64,000 bases of DNA from Chitinophaga silvatica (GTDB taxonomy: Bacteria > Bacteroidota > Bacteroidia > Chitinophagales > Chitinophagaceae), in contig NZ_QPMM01000006.1 in assembly GCF_003419895.1 (NCBI RefSeq), forward strand, positions 310,001 through 374,000. The letters run 5' to 3'. Of this stretch, positions 1-9,132 are shown in pieces. Every line of letters starts with the position of its first letter. Within the stretch, counting starts at the first letter, position 1. The position numbers and the translations under genes are program-made. Under the pieces are notes generated by a model. That model had not been told where the DNA came from. It saw only the letters and a program-made list of their open reading frames with translations, and did not search any database.

Positions 1-52
1 CATTTAACGTGAAATATATCTACCAAATGAAAATATAGTTTCGATGAAATCC

Positions 53-85
53 TGTAGGGGCGGGGCTTGCCCCCGCCCTGCCTAC
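53..85 (+). repeat. GC-rich REP-like hairpin, copy 1
   Basis: This is a GC-rich island in AT-rich DNA. The outer stem is GTAG/CTAC and the inner stem is GGGCGGGG/CCCCGCCC around a short CTTG-type loop. The same unit, with the flank GATGAAATCCT on its left, recurs at 60914-60945 and in reverse orientation at 60798-60829. It lies downstream of the lspA terminator. The size and form resemble REP elements; that identity is inferred. Confidence 0.75.
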
Positions 86-218
86 GGTAAAGGAAACCTG
101 TCTTTCAAATTAAAGTCAATATTCAATCAACATCCTTCCTCGTTACTTAATACATGCCCTAACTACAGTAAAGAAAGGAAACAAAGTAAACCCCATTCAA
201 TATAGATCTAAAAACAAA

Positions 219-247
219 AAAGGACATCTCAAATGAGATGCCCTTTC
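219..247 (-). terminator. Intrinsic terminator of lspA
   Basis: On the minus strand a GGGCATCTC...GAGATGTCC hairpin with a four-base loop is followed by a run of T. It begins about 22 bases after the lspA stop codon. Confidence 0.85.
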
Positions 248-269
248 AAACTCTTTATACTTAGAAGTA

Positions 270-926
270 TTATTCGATTACATGATCCTGTGTAACCGGT
301 TGCCCTGCAGTTTTAGGCTGCAGGTGGTTTCCGAAAAAACGTTTCTGGAATAACAGGATGGTAATAACGCCAACAGAAATAGCTGCATCGGCGATATTAA
401 ATACAGGTCTGAAAAACACAAAATAGTCACCACCTTTGAATGGTATCCATTTAGGTAAATAGCCTTCATAGATAGGAAAATAAAGCATGTCTACTACTCT
501 GCCATGAAGGAAAGTACCGTATCCACCACCACCAGGCATAAACTTGGCAACTTCGTAACCTACGCTATCACTGAATATCAGACCGTAGAACATACTATCT
601 ATAAGGTTACCTGCAGCACCAGCTAAAATTAAAGAGCCGCAAACAAGTAAGCCGGTATTAAATTTCTCTTTTACCAGCTTTTTCATATATACAAATCCGA
701 TAACTACGGCAAACAAACGGAAGAGGGTAAGGATAATCTTTCCAAAATCTCCTCCAAACTTTAGCCCATAGGCCATGCCTTCGTTTTCGATAAAATGAAT
801 ACGGAACCAATTAGGGAATATTATAAATTCCTGCTGCATGAACATATGCGTCTTGATCCAGAATTTCAAGGTTTGATCTATCAAAAGGATCAAAATGACG
901 ATAAATATGACGTGACGATATTTCAA
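270..926 (-). CDS. lspA: Lipoprotein signal peptidase (signal peptidase II)
   Basis: Inner-membrane aspartyl protease that removes the signal peptide from lipidated prolipoproteins. The 218-residue protein shows the family pattern of four membrane segments. GNLID is at residues 106-110, and the two catalytic aspartates lie in GRVVD (D146) and FNIAD (D180). The roughly 35-residue stretch between GNLID and GRVVD, including a glycine run, is longer than in the Escherichia coli enzyme; such insertions occur in Bacteroidota homologues (recollection, not searched). The only usable start is TTG at 926, because an in-frame stop lies three codons upstream. A TAnnTTTG element sits at 945-952. The gene appears monocistronic and ends at a clear terminator. 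Confidence 0.95.
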   Translation of the reverse strand: MKYRHVIFIVILILLIDQTLKFWIKTHMFMQQEFIIFPNWFRIHFIENEGMAYGLKFGGDFGKIILTLFRLFAVVIGFVYMKKLVKEKFNTGLLVCGSLILAGAAGNLIDSMFYGLIFSDSVGYEVAKFMPGGGGYGTFLHGRVVDMLYFPIYEGYLPKWIPFKGGDYFVFFRPVFNIADAAISVGVITILLFQKRFFGNHLQPKTAGQPVTQDHVIE

Positions 927-944
927 TTGATATTAAAATTTTAT

Positions 945-952
945 CAAAAATA
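945..952 (-). promoter_or_regulatory. Putative -7 element (TATTTTTG) of lspA
   Basis: The minus strand reads TATTTTTG, matching TAnnTTTG, 19 bases before the TTG start of lspA. No convincing -33 TTTG was found. Confidence 0.5.
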
Positions 953-987
953 ATAGTTTATTTGAAAGGTCGAAGCCTGCAATATCA

Positions 988-3537
988 TTATTCCTGGAAA
1001 TATACTCTTTTTACCCGTTGTGAAATTCCTGTTAATATTTCATAAGGGATAGTTTCGGCCCAGTTAGCAAGTTCCTGAACCGGTAAATTCTCGCCAAAAA
1101 CAATTACTTCATCGCCTTCCGCTACATCCGGAATATGGGATACATCCAGCATTAGCATGTCCATTGCCACTACCCCAATAACCGGTGCCAGCTTTCCTTT
1201 TATCAGCATTTTACCTTTCCCTTTGCTCAATCGGCGAGGATAACCATCGGCATAGCCAATACGAACCGTTGCCGTAACAGCCGGGCCTTCTGCCGTCCAG
1301 GTTGCCCCATAACCAACAGAATCTCCCGCTTCCAGGTGCTTTAATTGGGCAATAGTGGTTTTTAGGGTGCTCACATTCTTCAACTGGTCCTGAATCGCAT
1401 TACTGCTATCAATTCCGTACATTCCTATCCCTAATCTAACCATATCCAGCTGCAAATCCGGATGCCTGCTAATGGCAGCACTATTGGCAATATGACGTAT
1501 TACAGTATATCCTAATGCTTTTTGCAATTCATGGCTCATTTCATAAAAGAGTCGACCTTGCTTTTGCGTAAATGCATCTTTTTCAGCATCTTCACTCGCT
1601 GCTAAATGGCTGAATACAGACTGAACCTTCAACAATGGCGTAGCAGTAAGTATCTGTGCCAATTCCTGAATTTCACCTTTCACAAAACCTAAGCGGTGCA
1701 TGCCGGTATCCAGTTTAATGTGTACAGGAAACTCGTTTTTGTTGCTTGCCGCTACTTCCTCCATGAATTGAGTAAGAATTTGCATGGAATAAATCTCTGG
1801 TTCCAGGTTCCAATGTAAAATGGCATCAAAACTGGCTGGTTCCGGATTCATTACCATAATAGGCATAGTAATACCCGCCCTTCTTAATTCTACCCCTTCA
1901 TCAGCATAAGCGACAGTGAGATAATCGACCCCGTGGAATTGCAGTAAGTTCGCAATTTCGAAGCTGCCACTACCATAAGAAAATGCTTTGACCATAGCCA
2001 TGAGCTTGGTATCTGGTTTAAGCAATGATTGATAGAGCTTTACATTATGAGAGATAGCCGATAAATTAATTTCCAGGATGGTCTGATGAGCTTTTTGCTC
2101 AAGCAATTTCCCTATCCTTTCAAACTGAAATACCCTGGAACCTTTTACCAGAATCGTTTCATTCTGAAAATCATCGGAATTGAATTGCTGTATATATTCA
2201 TCGGTAGTAGTGAAAAATTGAGTTTTCAGGCCTTCTATTTGTTGAAAACTTTTCTTCTCTCTACCAATATTCTTTCCAATTGCAATAAGTTTATTTATTC
2301 CTTTCTTTTGGAACAGATCAGCCACTTCTTCATAAAGAGTAGCATCACTCTTTCCACTTTGCAGGATATCGCTCAGGATAACCGTTCTGGTAGCGTGCTG
2401 CTGCTGTTGTTGAAGGAAGTCGAGTGCAATAGTCAGAGAACCTAAATCTAGGTTATAGCTATCATTGATTACAGAGCAATTATTGATACCTTGTTTTAAT
2501 TCAAGGCGCATGGCAATATTGCTGAGATGATCCATCCGTTGTTGGATAACCTCTTGTTCTTTACCTAAGTAAAGCATCAAAGCAACACAGTGAATAGCAT
2601 TTTCTATAGACCCTTCATCAACAAAAGGAATAGAGAAATGAAGCGGTTCCTGCTTATACAGGGCATCTATACGGGTATGTTCGTTGTTTTTGTCGATGCT
2701 TGTAATTCGTAAATCTGCATCTGTTTTACGAGACCAGGAAAAGAGTTCTGGTCCTCCGCCCTCTTGAGAATCTTTCTTACCTACCTGGTTATGGAAGGCG
2801 AGTACGCATTCATTAAGTGCCAGGTAATCTTTGCAATAGATGAGTATATCACTTTTCGCAAATAATACCAGTTTCTCATTGATCTTTTGGCGGATGTTGA
2901 GAAATCCTTCACTATGGGCCTCTCCGATATTCGTGAAGATACCAATGGAAGGGCGAATGATTTTTTCGAGGTTCACCATTTCACCGGGTTGTGAAATACC
3001 TGCCTCAAAAATAGCCAGTTCATGTTCTGGTTTCATCTGCCATACCGAAAGGGGAACTCCGATCTGAGAGTTATAGCTTTTAGGGCTTCGTACAATATTG
3101 TAATCCTTTTCCAGTAGTTGATACAGCCATTCTTTGATGATAGTTTTTCCATTACTACCGGTAATTCCTATTACAGGAATATGAAACTGTTGGCGATGAA
3201 AAGCTACCAGCGTATGTAAGGCATTTAAGGTATCTTTTACGAGAATGAAATTAGCTTTCGGAAATTTTTCCAGGGGTACAGGTTCACTTATAATAAAGTT
3301 ACTAACCCCTTTGCGATACAGTTCTTCAATGTATTGATGCGCGTTACGTCTTGAGCTAACCAAAGGAATGAACAGCGAAGTTTCAGGAAAGCTTAGCTTT
3401 CTACTGTCTAATAACAGGTGTTCAATAACAGAAAATCCAGTCTCTTGCAACAATTCTCCTTTCAGAGTTTTGTTAATGCTTGCTGCGTTATACACGTTAA
3501 TCAGGTTTGAATAATCACTTAGTGGAAAGCACAACAA
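988..3537 (-). CDS. Bifunctional MurF-type ligase / alanine racemase
   Basis: Two peptidoglycan-precursor enzymes in one 849-residue chain. Residues 1-480 form a Mur ligase that would add D-Ala-D-Ala to UDP-MurNAc-tripeptide; the ATP loop GSNGKT is near residue 130. Residues 485-849 form a fold-type III alanine racemase with the PLP lysine in MVKAFSYG (K517). The ligase half is diverged: where the stand-alone MurF at 14505-15785 has DAYNANPSSM, this one has NDSYNLDLGSL. The fusion is widespread in Bacteroidota. Start is TTG at 3537 (a second TTG follows directly); no ATG is available after the upstream stop. It lies 20 bases after terC, so the two are probably cotranscribed. Confidence 0.93.
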   Translation of the reverse strand: MLCFPLSDYSNLINVYNAASINKTLKGELLQETGFSVIEHLLLDSRKLSFPETSLFIPLVSSRRNAHQYIEELYRKGVSNFIISEPVPLEKFPKANFILVKDTLNALHTLVAFHRQQFHIPVIGITGSNGKTIIKEWLYQLLEKDYNIVRSPKSYNSQIGVPLSVWQMKPEHELAIFEAGISQPGEMVNLEKIIRPSIGIFTNIGEAHSEGFLNIRQKINEKLVLFAKSDILIYCKDYLALNECVLAFHNQVGKKDSQEGGGPELFSWSRKTDADLRITSIDKNNEHTRIDALYKQEPLHFSIPFVDEGSIENAIHCVALMLYLGKEQEVIQQRMDHLSNIAMRLELKQGINNCSVINDSYNLDLGSLTIALDFLQQQQQHATRTVILSDILQSGKSDATLYEEVADLFQKKGINKLIAIGKNIGREKKSFQQIEGLKTQFFTTTDEYIQQFNSDDFQNETILVKGSRVFQFERIGKLLEQKAHQTILEINLSAISHNVKLYQSLLKPDTKLMAMVKAFSYGSGSFEIANLLQFHGVDYLTVAYADEGVELRRAGITMPIMVMNPEPASFDAILHWNLEPEIYSMQILTQFMEEVAASNKNEFPVHIKLDTGMHRLGFVKGEIQELAQILTATPLLKVQSVFSHLAASEDAEKDAFTQKQGRLFYEMSHELQKALGYTVIRHIANSAAISRHPDLQLDMVRLGIGMYGIDSSNAIQDQLKNVSTLKTTIAQLKHLEAGDSVGYGATWTAEGPAVTATVRIGYADGYPRRLSKGKGKMLIKGKLAPVIGVVAMDMLMLDVSHIPDVAEGDEVIVFGENLPVQELANWAETIPYEILTGISQRVKRVYFQE

Positions 3538-3557
3538 ACTAATTTGGCTTCCACCGT

Positions 3558-4496
3558 TTACTTCTCTTCAGATTCAGTTAATTCTTTTTTCTGATGGTAG
3601 TGGGAATAAATAATGGACCCTACTAAACAAAATACGATCACTAATAAAGATACGTATACGGGTATATGAATAAATGGTTCTGCCAGCATTTTCAGTCCTA
3701 TGAAAACAAGCACAACGGCAATGCCCTTTGGCAGGTAGTCGAACTGATCTACCGCCCCCCTCAACAAAAAGAATAAGGACCTAAGTCCTAATACCGCAAA
3801 AATATTGGAAGTATAAACTACCAATGGTTGTTGCGATATTGCAAAAACGGCCGGAATTGAATCCAGCGCGAAAATAATATCAGTAAATGCCAGCATCACC
3901 ACAACAAGGGCTAATGAGGTCAGATACGCTTTATTATTTTTACGGATAACGAATCGGCCCTTTGGCTCTTCCAGTGTTATCCGCATATATTTATTCATAA
4001 ATCGATATACAAAATTTTCTTCAGGTTTAAATTCATCATCTTCACTTGTCCTGAACATTTTGTAACCGGTATAAACCAGAAATACTCCAAATAAATATAA
4101 AATCCAATGGAATTTACTGATCAACACTACTCCTACGCTGATAAAGATTGCCCTGAATACTATGGCCAGCAATATACCAATAAGTAAAACGCGTGAGTAA
4201 TTTTCCTCTTTTACTTTAAAGAATCCAAATATGAGAATAAATACGAAAATATTATCCATGGAAAGAGATTTTTCCATGAGATAAGCACTCATAAAGTTGA
4301 TGGCGGTTTCCGAACCATCTTCATACCAGACAAATCCAAAAAAGAGCACTGATAAACCTATCCAGAAGATACTTTGCCACAACGCCGTTTTAATGGTAGT
4401 TTTTTCGTTCTTTTTACTAAATAGACCAAGATCAAAAATCAATGCCACTACTATCATAATAAAGAATATCAGATAGGTCCATTGTGTCGGCGTCAT
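3558..4496 (-). CDS. TerC family integral membrane protein
   Basis: Membrane protein of the TerC/Alx family, linked to metal-ion (manganese) export and tellurite resistance in other bacteria; the substrate here is unknown. From ATG 4496 it has 312 residues with eight or nine hydrophobic segments. The family aspartates lie in DLGLF near the N terminus, in SLSMDNIFVF, and in FTDIIFALDSIPAVFA. An upstream TTG (4538) would extend the frame, but TATCTTTG at 4522-4529 lies between it and the ATG, so the ATG is preferred. murF-alr follows after 20 bases. Confidence 0.9.
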   Translation of the reverse strand: MTPTQWTYLIFFIMIVVALIFDLGLFSKKNEKTTIKTALWQSIFWIGLSVLFFGFVWYEDGSETAINFMSAYLMEKSLSMDNIFVFILIFGFFKVKEENYSRVLLIGILLAIVFRAIFISVGVVLISKFHWILYLFGVFLVYTGYKMFRTSEDDEFKPEENFVYRFMNKYMRITLEEPKGRFVIRKNNKAYLTSLALVVVMLAFTDIIFALDSIPAVFAISQQPLVVYTSNIFAVLGLRSLFFLLRGAVDQFDYLPKGIAVVLVFIGLKMLAEPFIHIPVYVSLLVIVFCLVGSIIYSHYHQKKELTESEEK

Positions 4497-4521
4497 GTAA
4501 CTGTCAGGTTTAATTGAGTGG

Positions 4522-4529
4522 CAAAGATA
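4522..4529 (-). promoter_or_regulatory. Putative -7 element (TATCTTTG) of terC-murF-alr
   Basis: A perfect match to TAnnTTTG on the minus strand, 25 bases before ATG 4496. It argues against the longer TTG start of the TerC frame. Confidence 0.55.
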
Positions 4530-4548
4530 GGAATTCAAAATGGACTAT

Positions 4549-6261
4549 TTATTTAATTCCTCCTGCATAAGCCCGTTGACGAATAAACTGAAAGATCGTT
4601 GCAAATACCAGGATCAGCCCTATTGGCACCAGGAAACAGATGGCCTGCCATTTACTTTTTTCTTTTTTGATCTTTTCAGCATCCAATAAACGTATTGTTA
4701 ATTCTTTATTTCTAGCCTCCATAATACCTGAATTCCCACTCAAATATTCAAGACAGTTAAGGAAGAACTCCTTATTAGCAAAGGAAAAACCCGGATTAAA
4801 CTCATTAATTCCCATCTGCAAAGGGCCATCTTTTCTTGATACCGCATTTGCAATCAGATCTCCGTCACTCACTACTATCATTTTTCCATCCTGGGGCCCT
4901 GCCTCCAGAAAAGGCTTACCTGATGCCTGCTCCAGGGCTTTTACCGCAACAGGGTCTTGTCTGTGATGAAATAATGAGCTGAATTTTCCTTCCAATAGCA
5001 CAGCGGTCGGAAGAAACGACTGTTTGTACTCCCTGACATTAGGTTGTACTTTTACTATATCCCAGCTTATTTGGGCCGGTAAACGCGTAGTACGACTGTT
5101 TCTGCCTGAAGTTAGTAATATGGTTTTATTAACAGATTCATTTTTTATAGTATCAATTGAGCTTGCAAATCTGCTCAACACCAAATCCAGGTTTTTTACT
5201 ATAGGATGAGCTTTTGTAGGCATCAGAAATGGAAAATAAGGAAATGGTACAGGTTGGATCTGAGGACGATCGCCAACATTTCCTACTACCAACGGCACTA
5301 TATCACTCTGTAGATCCATAATGAGATTCTGATTGATTCTAACCCCATATTTAAATAATAGATCCTCCAGGTTTAATTGTTTGTCGAAAGCAAAGAAGTC
5401 GGAACGCTGATGCAAACTATCCATAGACGCACCTGATTCATCTATAAACCAAAGCACCTTTCCACCATTCATCACGTACTGATCAATTTTCAGCTTATCA
5501 TTTTCACTAAAGGTTCCCGATGGTTTTGCAAATAAAACCAGATCAAAATCTCTGGGGATAAAGGAGGTCGATTGTAGTGTAAGTGTATCTAAAGCGTAGT
5601 TCTGTTGCAAGGTTGTTAAGGCATCATATACTTCAATTCCTAAAGATTCGCCATGCCCAAGCATATAGCCTACCAATGGTTTTTCCTTTTCGGTAAGTTT
5701 ATGTATTGCATTTGCAAACTGATATTCGAGCAATGCTTCCGAATTGCTCATAGTTTGCATAGGATCTTGTCCACCCTGGTTTTTAAGAAGGTTGACGCCA
5801 ATAGTTTTGTCTTTGTATTTTACTAAAGCTCCCGGGAAAATTAACTGTTCAGCATAGCTTTGGTTTGCATCCTGCTGCACTTTCATATTGAAAGGCATAA
5901 TGCCTTGTGCAGTAAGTTCACCGAGAAATTTCATGCGGGCAGAATCTGATAGTCCCTGCCCGGGATTAATGAATACAAATTGAAAATTTTGTTTGCCATA
6001 TTCCCTGAATTCTTCCAGGAGATCAGAAGTAGCTTGTGCTAATTGTCTGAAACTGGCGGGATAATCACCTTTCAAAAATACTTCAACAGTAACCGGACTA
6101 TCCAGTTGTTTAAGCATTTGCTGGGTGTTGCGGGTAAGTGTATATCTTTTTTCTGTGGTAAGATCCCATCTTCCATGAAAGTACGCTGCCACAATGTTGA
6201 TAACGATTAATAATCCGACTATTGTGATAGCGCGTTGTATATATTTTTTTCGTGTAGCCAT
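4549..6261 (-). CDS. gldG: Gliding motility ABC transporter-associated protein GldG
   Basis: Partner of GldF and the ATPase GldA in the Gld ABC complex required for gliding in Flavobacterium. A membrane segment lies near the N terminus (AITIVGLLIVINIVAAYF) and another at the C terminus (AICFLVPIGLILVFATIF). A large periplasmic region between them belongs to the ABC-type uncharacterised transport domain. From ATG 6261 the product has 570 residues, close to known GldG proteins. A TTG at 6300 would overlap gldF by 16 bases and add 13 polar residues, so the ATG is preferred. gldF lies 23 bases upstream in the same operon; gldA is not in the window. Confidence 0.9.
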   Translation of the reverse strand: MATRKKYIQRAITIVGLLIVINIVAAYFHGRWDLTTEKRYTLTRNTQQMLKQLDSPVTVEVFLKGDYPASFRQLAQATSDLLEEFREYGKQNFQFVFINPGQGLSDSARMKFLGELTAQGIMPFNMKVQQDANQSYAEQLIFPGALVKYKDKTIGVNLLKNQGGQDPMQTMSNSEALLEYQFANAIHKLTEKEKPLVGYMLGHGESLGIEVYDALTTLQQNYALDTLTLQSTSFIPRDFDLVLFAKPSGTFSENDKLKIDQYVMNGGKVLWFIDESGASMDSLHQRSDFFAFDKQLNLEDLLFKYGVRINQNLIMDLQSDIVPLVVGNVGDRPQIQPVPFPYFPFLMPTKAHPIVKNLDLVLSRFASSIDTIKNESVNKTILLTSGRNSRTTRLPAQISWDIVKVQPNVREYKQSFLPTAVLLEGKFSSLFHHRQDPVAVKALEQASGKPFLEAGPQDGKMIVVSDGDLIANAVSRKDGPLQMGINEFNPGFSFANKEFFLNCLEYLSGNSGIMEARNKELTIRLLDAEKIKKEKSKWQAICFLVPIGLILVFATIFQFIRQRAYAGGIK

Positions 6262-6284
6262 GCTGTTTGCTGTTGTTGGAAATC

Positions 6285-7025
6285 TTAGCCTTTTTGCCAA
6301 AGCTTGCGTTGCAGCGATAATTTAGTTAAATAGAGCATTAATCCGATTATACTTATAAAGTAGATGATATCTCTGCTATCGATTACCCCCCGACTTATAG
6401 AAGCATAATGAAACTTAATACCTGCCATTTGCAGATAATAGTCCAATCCTCCGGCGAAAGCAGGGATTTTACTTAATGCATCAAAACCATTATATAGAAT
6501 AAAACAGGTAAATAACGCTATAAGGAAGGCTATCATTGCATTGGCGGTGAGAGAAGATGACCAGATACCGATGGCAGTGAATACAGCTCCCAACAAAACC
6601 AGGCCTATATAAGAACCTATAATACCTCCATTATCCAATAATTGAGGATCAACACTTAATTGCCGAACTGCCAGATAGTAAACAAGCGTAGGTATAAGGG
6701 AGATGATAACAATTAATAAACTGCTCCAGAATTTACCCATAACAATTTCCCAGCTGCTTAAAGGTTTAGTACTAAGCAACTCCATTGTTCCGGTTTTGAA
6801 TTCATCGGCAAAACTCCGCATGGTAATAGCCGGAATGAGGAGTAGGTAAATCATTGGTGCCAGATTAAACAGCGGATCAAGATTAGCATATCCGGTATCC
6901 AGCAAACTTGTTTCGGGGAAAACGAATAAAAATAATCCGTTAGCCAATAAAAATAGGATTATGGCCACATACCCGGTGACACTGCTGAAAAACTGATGTA
7001 TCTCTTTCTTAAAGATGGCGAGCAT
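6285..7025 (-). CDS. gldF: Gliding motility ABC transporter permease GldF
   Basis: ABC-2 type permease of the Gld complex in the inner membrane. The 246 residues hold about six hydrophobic segments. The cytoplasmic-side sequence SFADEFKTGTMELLSTKPL, typical of ABC-2 permeases, lies around residues 70-90. The gene starts with ATG, is preceded by TATATTTG at 7061-7068, and is followed by gldG in the same direction. The pair without gldA alongside matches Flavobacterium, where gldA is separate. Confidence 0.92.
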   Translation of the reverse strand: MLAIFKKEIHQFFSSVTGYVAIILFLLANGLFLFVFPETSLLDTGYANLDPLFNLAPMIYLLLIPAITMRSFADEFKTGTMELLSTKPLSSWEIVMGKFWSSLLIVIISLIPTLVYYLAVRQLSVDPQLLDNGGIIGSYIGLVLLGAVFTAIGIWSSSLTANAMIAFLIALFTCFILYNGFDALSKIPAFAGGLDYYLQMAGIKFHYASISRGVIDSRDIIYFISIIGLMLYLTKLSLQRKLWQKG

Positions 7026-7060
7026 GAACAGTATTGTATGGATTAGGATTCGTAAAGATA

Positions 7061-7068
7061 CAAATATA
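7061..7068 (-). promoter_or_regulatory. Putative -7 element (TATATTTG) of gldFG
   Basis: The minus strand reads TATATTTG, 35 bases before the gldF ATG at 7025. Confidence 0.5.
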
Positions 7069-7085
7069 GCTATTCGCGGGTAGCT

Positions 7086-8276
7086 TTAGGAAAGGGAATC
7101 TTTGTATAGCTCCCAGGCAATACTTTTGCCTCTGAGTTCCTCCACCCCTTCAAGCATTGTTTGGATAGTAAAGTCTATTTCTTCTTCGGTTGTAAATCTG
7201 CTCAGGCCAAATCTTAGCGATGCGTAGGCCATTTCATCACTTAAGCCCATGGCTTTCAGTACATGACTCGGTTCCATAGAGGCTGAGGTGCAGGCCGATC
7301 CCGAAGAAAGCGCAATTTTCCTGTTGTAGGTCATCATAAGCACTTCACTTTCCAGGTAATTGAACGACAAATTGCAGGTATGTGGTAATCGATGCTGTGC
7401 TGTTCCATTTCTGAAAGTTTGTTCGAGCTGTAATAAGGCATTTTCCAGTTTATCTCTCAATGGTAAGATATGTTGAATATCTCTTTCCATTTCCAGCATA
7501 CTTAATTGCGATGCTTTGCCTAAGCCTACAATGCCCGGAACGTTGAGGGTTCCGGATCTCAGCCCTCTTTCATGGCCTCCCCCATCGAGTTGTGCAACGA
7601 GTCTGACTCTCGGATCCCGGCGCCTTATATAAAGGGCTCCAACTCCTTTAGGGCCGTAAAACTTATGGCCGCTCAATGTAAGTATATCTATCCCCAGGTC
7701 ATTAACGTTTACTGGTATTTTGCCTACAGCCTGAGTGGCATCAGACATAAATATTACCTGATGTTTTCTGGCTATCTGGCTTATTTCACGGATTGGCTGA
7801 ATTACACCGGTTTCGTTGTTGGCGAACATGACACTAATTAATATAGTATCTGGTGAAATGGCATCTTCCAGTTTTTGAAGGTCTATGAGTCCTGATGCTT
7901 CTACTGGAAGAAAAGTAATGCGGGCGCCTTTTTTAGCCAGGTGTTCACAGGTATCAAGTACAGCTTTATGTTCAGTGGCAACTGTAATAATATGATTGCC
8001 TTTTCCGGCGTACATTTCATAAGCTCCTTTAATAGCCAGGTTAATGGCTTCGGTGGCTCCTGAAGTAAAAATTATTTCCTGTTTGGTAGCACCTATAAGT
8101 GCAGCCACCTGTTCTCGGGCTAAATCCACTGCTTCAGAGGCAGCCCAGCCAAAGGAATGACTACGGCTGGCAGCATTGCCATAGATCTGGCTAAAGTATG
8201 GCAGCATGGTTTCAACTACTCTTGGGTCACAAGCTGTAGTAGCATTATTATCGAGATACACAGGTTGTTGAAACAT
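7086..8276 (-). CDS. Cysteine desulfurase (IscS/NifS type)
   Basis: PLP enzyme that takes sulfur from cysteine as an enzyme-bound persulfide for Fe-S clusters, thiolated tRNA or cofactors. In 396 residues the PLP lysine is in SGHKFYGPKG (K205) and the persulfide cysteine in SSGSACTSASMEPSHVL (C329). The N terminus YLDNNATT is typical of the NifS/IscS class. No iscU, iscA or sufE is adjacent, so the Fe-S partner is not evident. It could also serve the Mo-cofactor genes at 22-28 kb, whose MoeB carries a rhodanese domain; that link is inference. TACATTTG lies at 8314-8321. Confidence 0.93.
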   Translation of the reverse strand: MFQQPVYLDNNATTACDPRVVETMLPYFSQIYGNAASRSHSFGWAASEAVDLAREQVAALIGATKQEIIFTSGATEAINLAIKGAYEMYAGKGNHIITVATEHKAVLDTCEHLAKKGARITFLPVEASGLIDLQKLEDAISPDTILISVMFANNETGVIQPIREISQIARKHQVIFMSDATQAVGKIPVNVNDLGIDILTLSGHKFYGPKGVGALYIRRRDPRVRLVAQLDGGGHERGLRSGTLNVPGIVGLGKASQLSMLEMERDIQHILPLRDKLENALLQLEQTFRNGTAQHRLPHTCNLSFNYLESEVLMMTYNRKIALSSGSACTSASMEPSHVLKAMGLSDEMAYASLRFGLSRFTTEEEIDFTIQTMLEGVEELRGKSIAWELYKDSLS

Positions 8277-8313
8277 ATTGAAGACAGATAGATTTAGTAT
8301 TCACTACCTCAAA

Positions 8314-8321
8314 CAAATGTA
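8314..8321 (-). promoter_or_regulatory. Putative -7 element (TACATTTG) of the cysteine desulfurase
   Basis: The minus strand reads TACATTTG, 37 bases before the ATG at 8276. Confidence 0.5.
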
Positions 8322-8403
8322 AGACTTAAGTTCTATTTTTACCTGGTTATGCTGTCTTTAAAGCTAATGGCAGCAGCCATAAAAACTGCAAAATCAAATT
8401 CTT

Positions 8404-8805
8404 ATGCTGAAGGTTGAACATATTGGCATTGCCGTGAAATCTTTATCTGCTTCTGTTCCATTATTTGAAAAACTGTTGAATACAAACTGTTATAAACAGG
8501 AATTGGTGGAAAGTGAACAGGTTCAAACTGCTTTCTTTAAATCGGGAGATACGAAGGTTGAATTGTTGGAAGCAACCGGACCGGATAGTGCTATCGCTAA
8601 ATTTTTAGAAAAGAAAAGTGAAGGAATGCATCATATCGCTTTTGAGGTGGCAGATATCTATGCAGAAATGGAAAGATTGAAGCAGGAAGGATTCTTGTTG
8701 CTACAAGAGTCCCCTAAAAAAGGGGCCGATAACAAGCTGATTTGCTTTCTGCATCCTAAATCTACAAATGGTGTTTTAATCGAAATTTGTCAGGAAATCA
8801 AGTAA
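8404..8805 (+). CDS. mce: Methylmalonyl-CoA epimerase
   Basis: Interconverts (R)- and (S)-methylmalonyl-CoA in the propionate/succinate pathway. The 133-residue protein is a single glyoxalase/VOC-fold unit. HIGIAVKSL near the N terminus and EGMHHIAFEV mid-protein supply metal-binding histidines, and NGVLIEICQE near the end supplies the metal-binding glutamate. Length matches the family. The divergent neighbour is the cysteine desulfurase; no mutase gene is adjacent. Confidence 0.92.
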   Translation: MLKVEHIGIAVKSLSASVPLFEKLLNTNCYKQELVESEQVQTAFFKSGDTKVELLEATGPDSAIAKFLEKKSEGMHHIAFEVADIYAEMERLKQEGFLLLQESPKKGADNKLICFLHPKSTNGVLIEICQEIK

Positions 8806-9098
8806 GCATTTACTTATATATAAAAAAAATAAATAATAATAATTTTTTTAATTTTTTTTCCATTTTGGCAATCCAAAGAAAATAAGGGAACGTAAGTAAT
8901 ATTGTAGCGCTTGGATAACAGACAGAAATGGTCAGAAAAAAAAAATTGAATTTTTTTGAACAAATACATTTTATGTTATGTTATCTATATAAACACAAAA
9001 ACGAAAAGAAGTACATAACTCAAAATATTACAGAATTTGAGCTTTATTAAACGGTTTAAATTCTAACGATTACTCTAAAGTTGGCATAGGTTATGAAC

Positions 9099-9132
9099 AC
9101 CTGCGGGTTTTTTAGCTTGCAGGTCTTTTTTT
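9099..9132 (+). terminator. Intrinsic terminator of a possible small RNA
   Basis: ACCTGC (9099-9104) pairs with GCAGGT (9119-9124) and is followed by C and nine T. It is about 290 bases after mce, too far to be an obvious mce terminator. Confidence 0.7.

Noticed and set aside
6262..6300. TTG start for gldG overlapping gldF
   Set aside because: An ATG at 6261 gives the usual length and a normal intergenic gap.
8806..9070. AT-rich block as a replication origin
   Set aside because: No DnaA-box cluster, and neither dnaA, dnaN nor gyrB is nearby.
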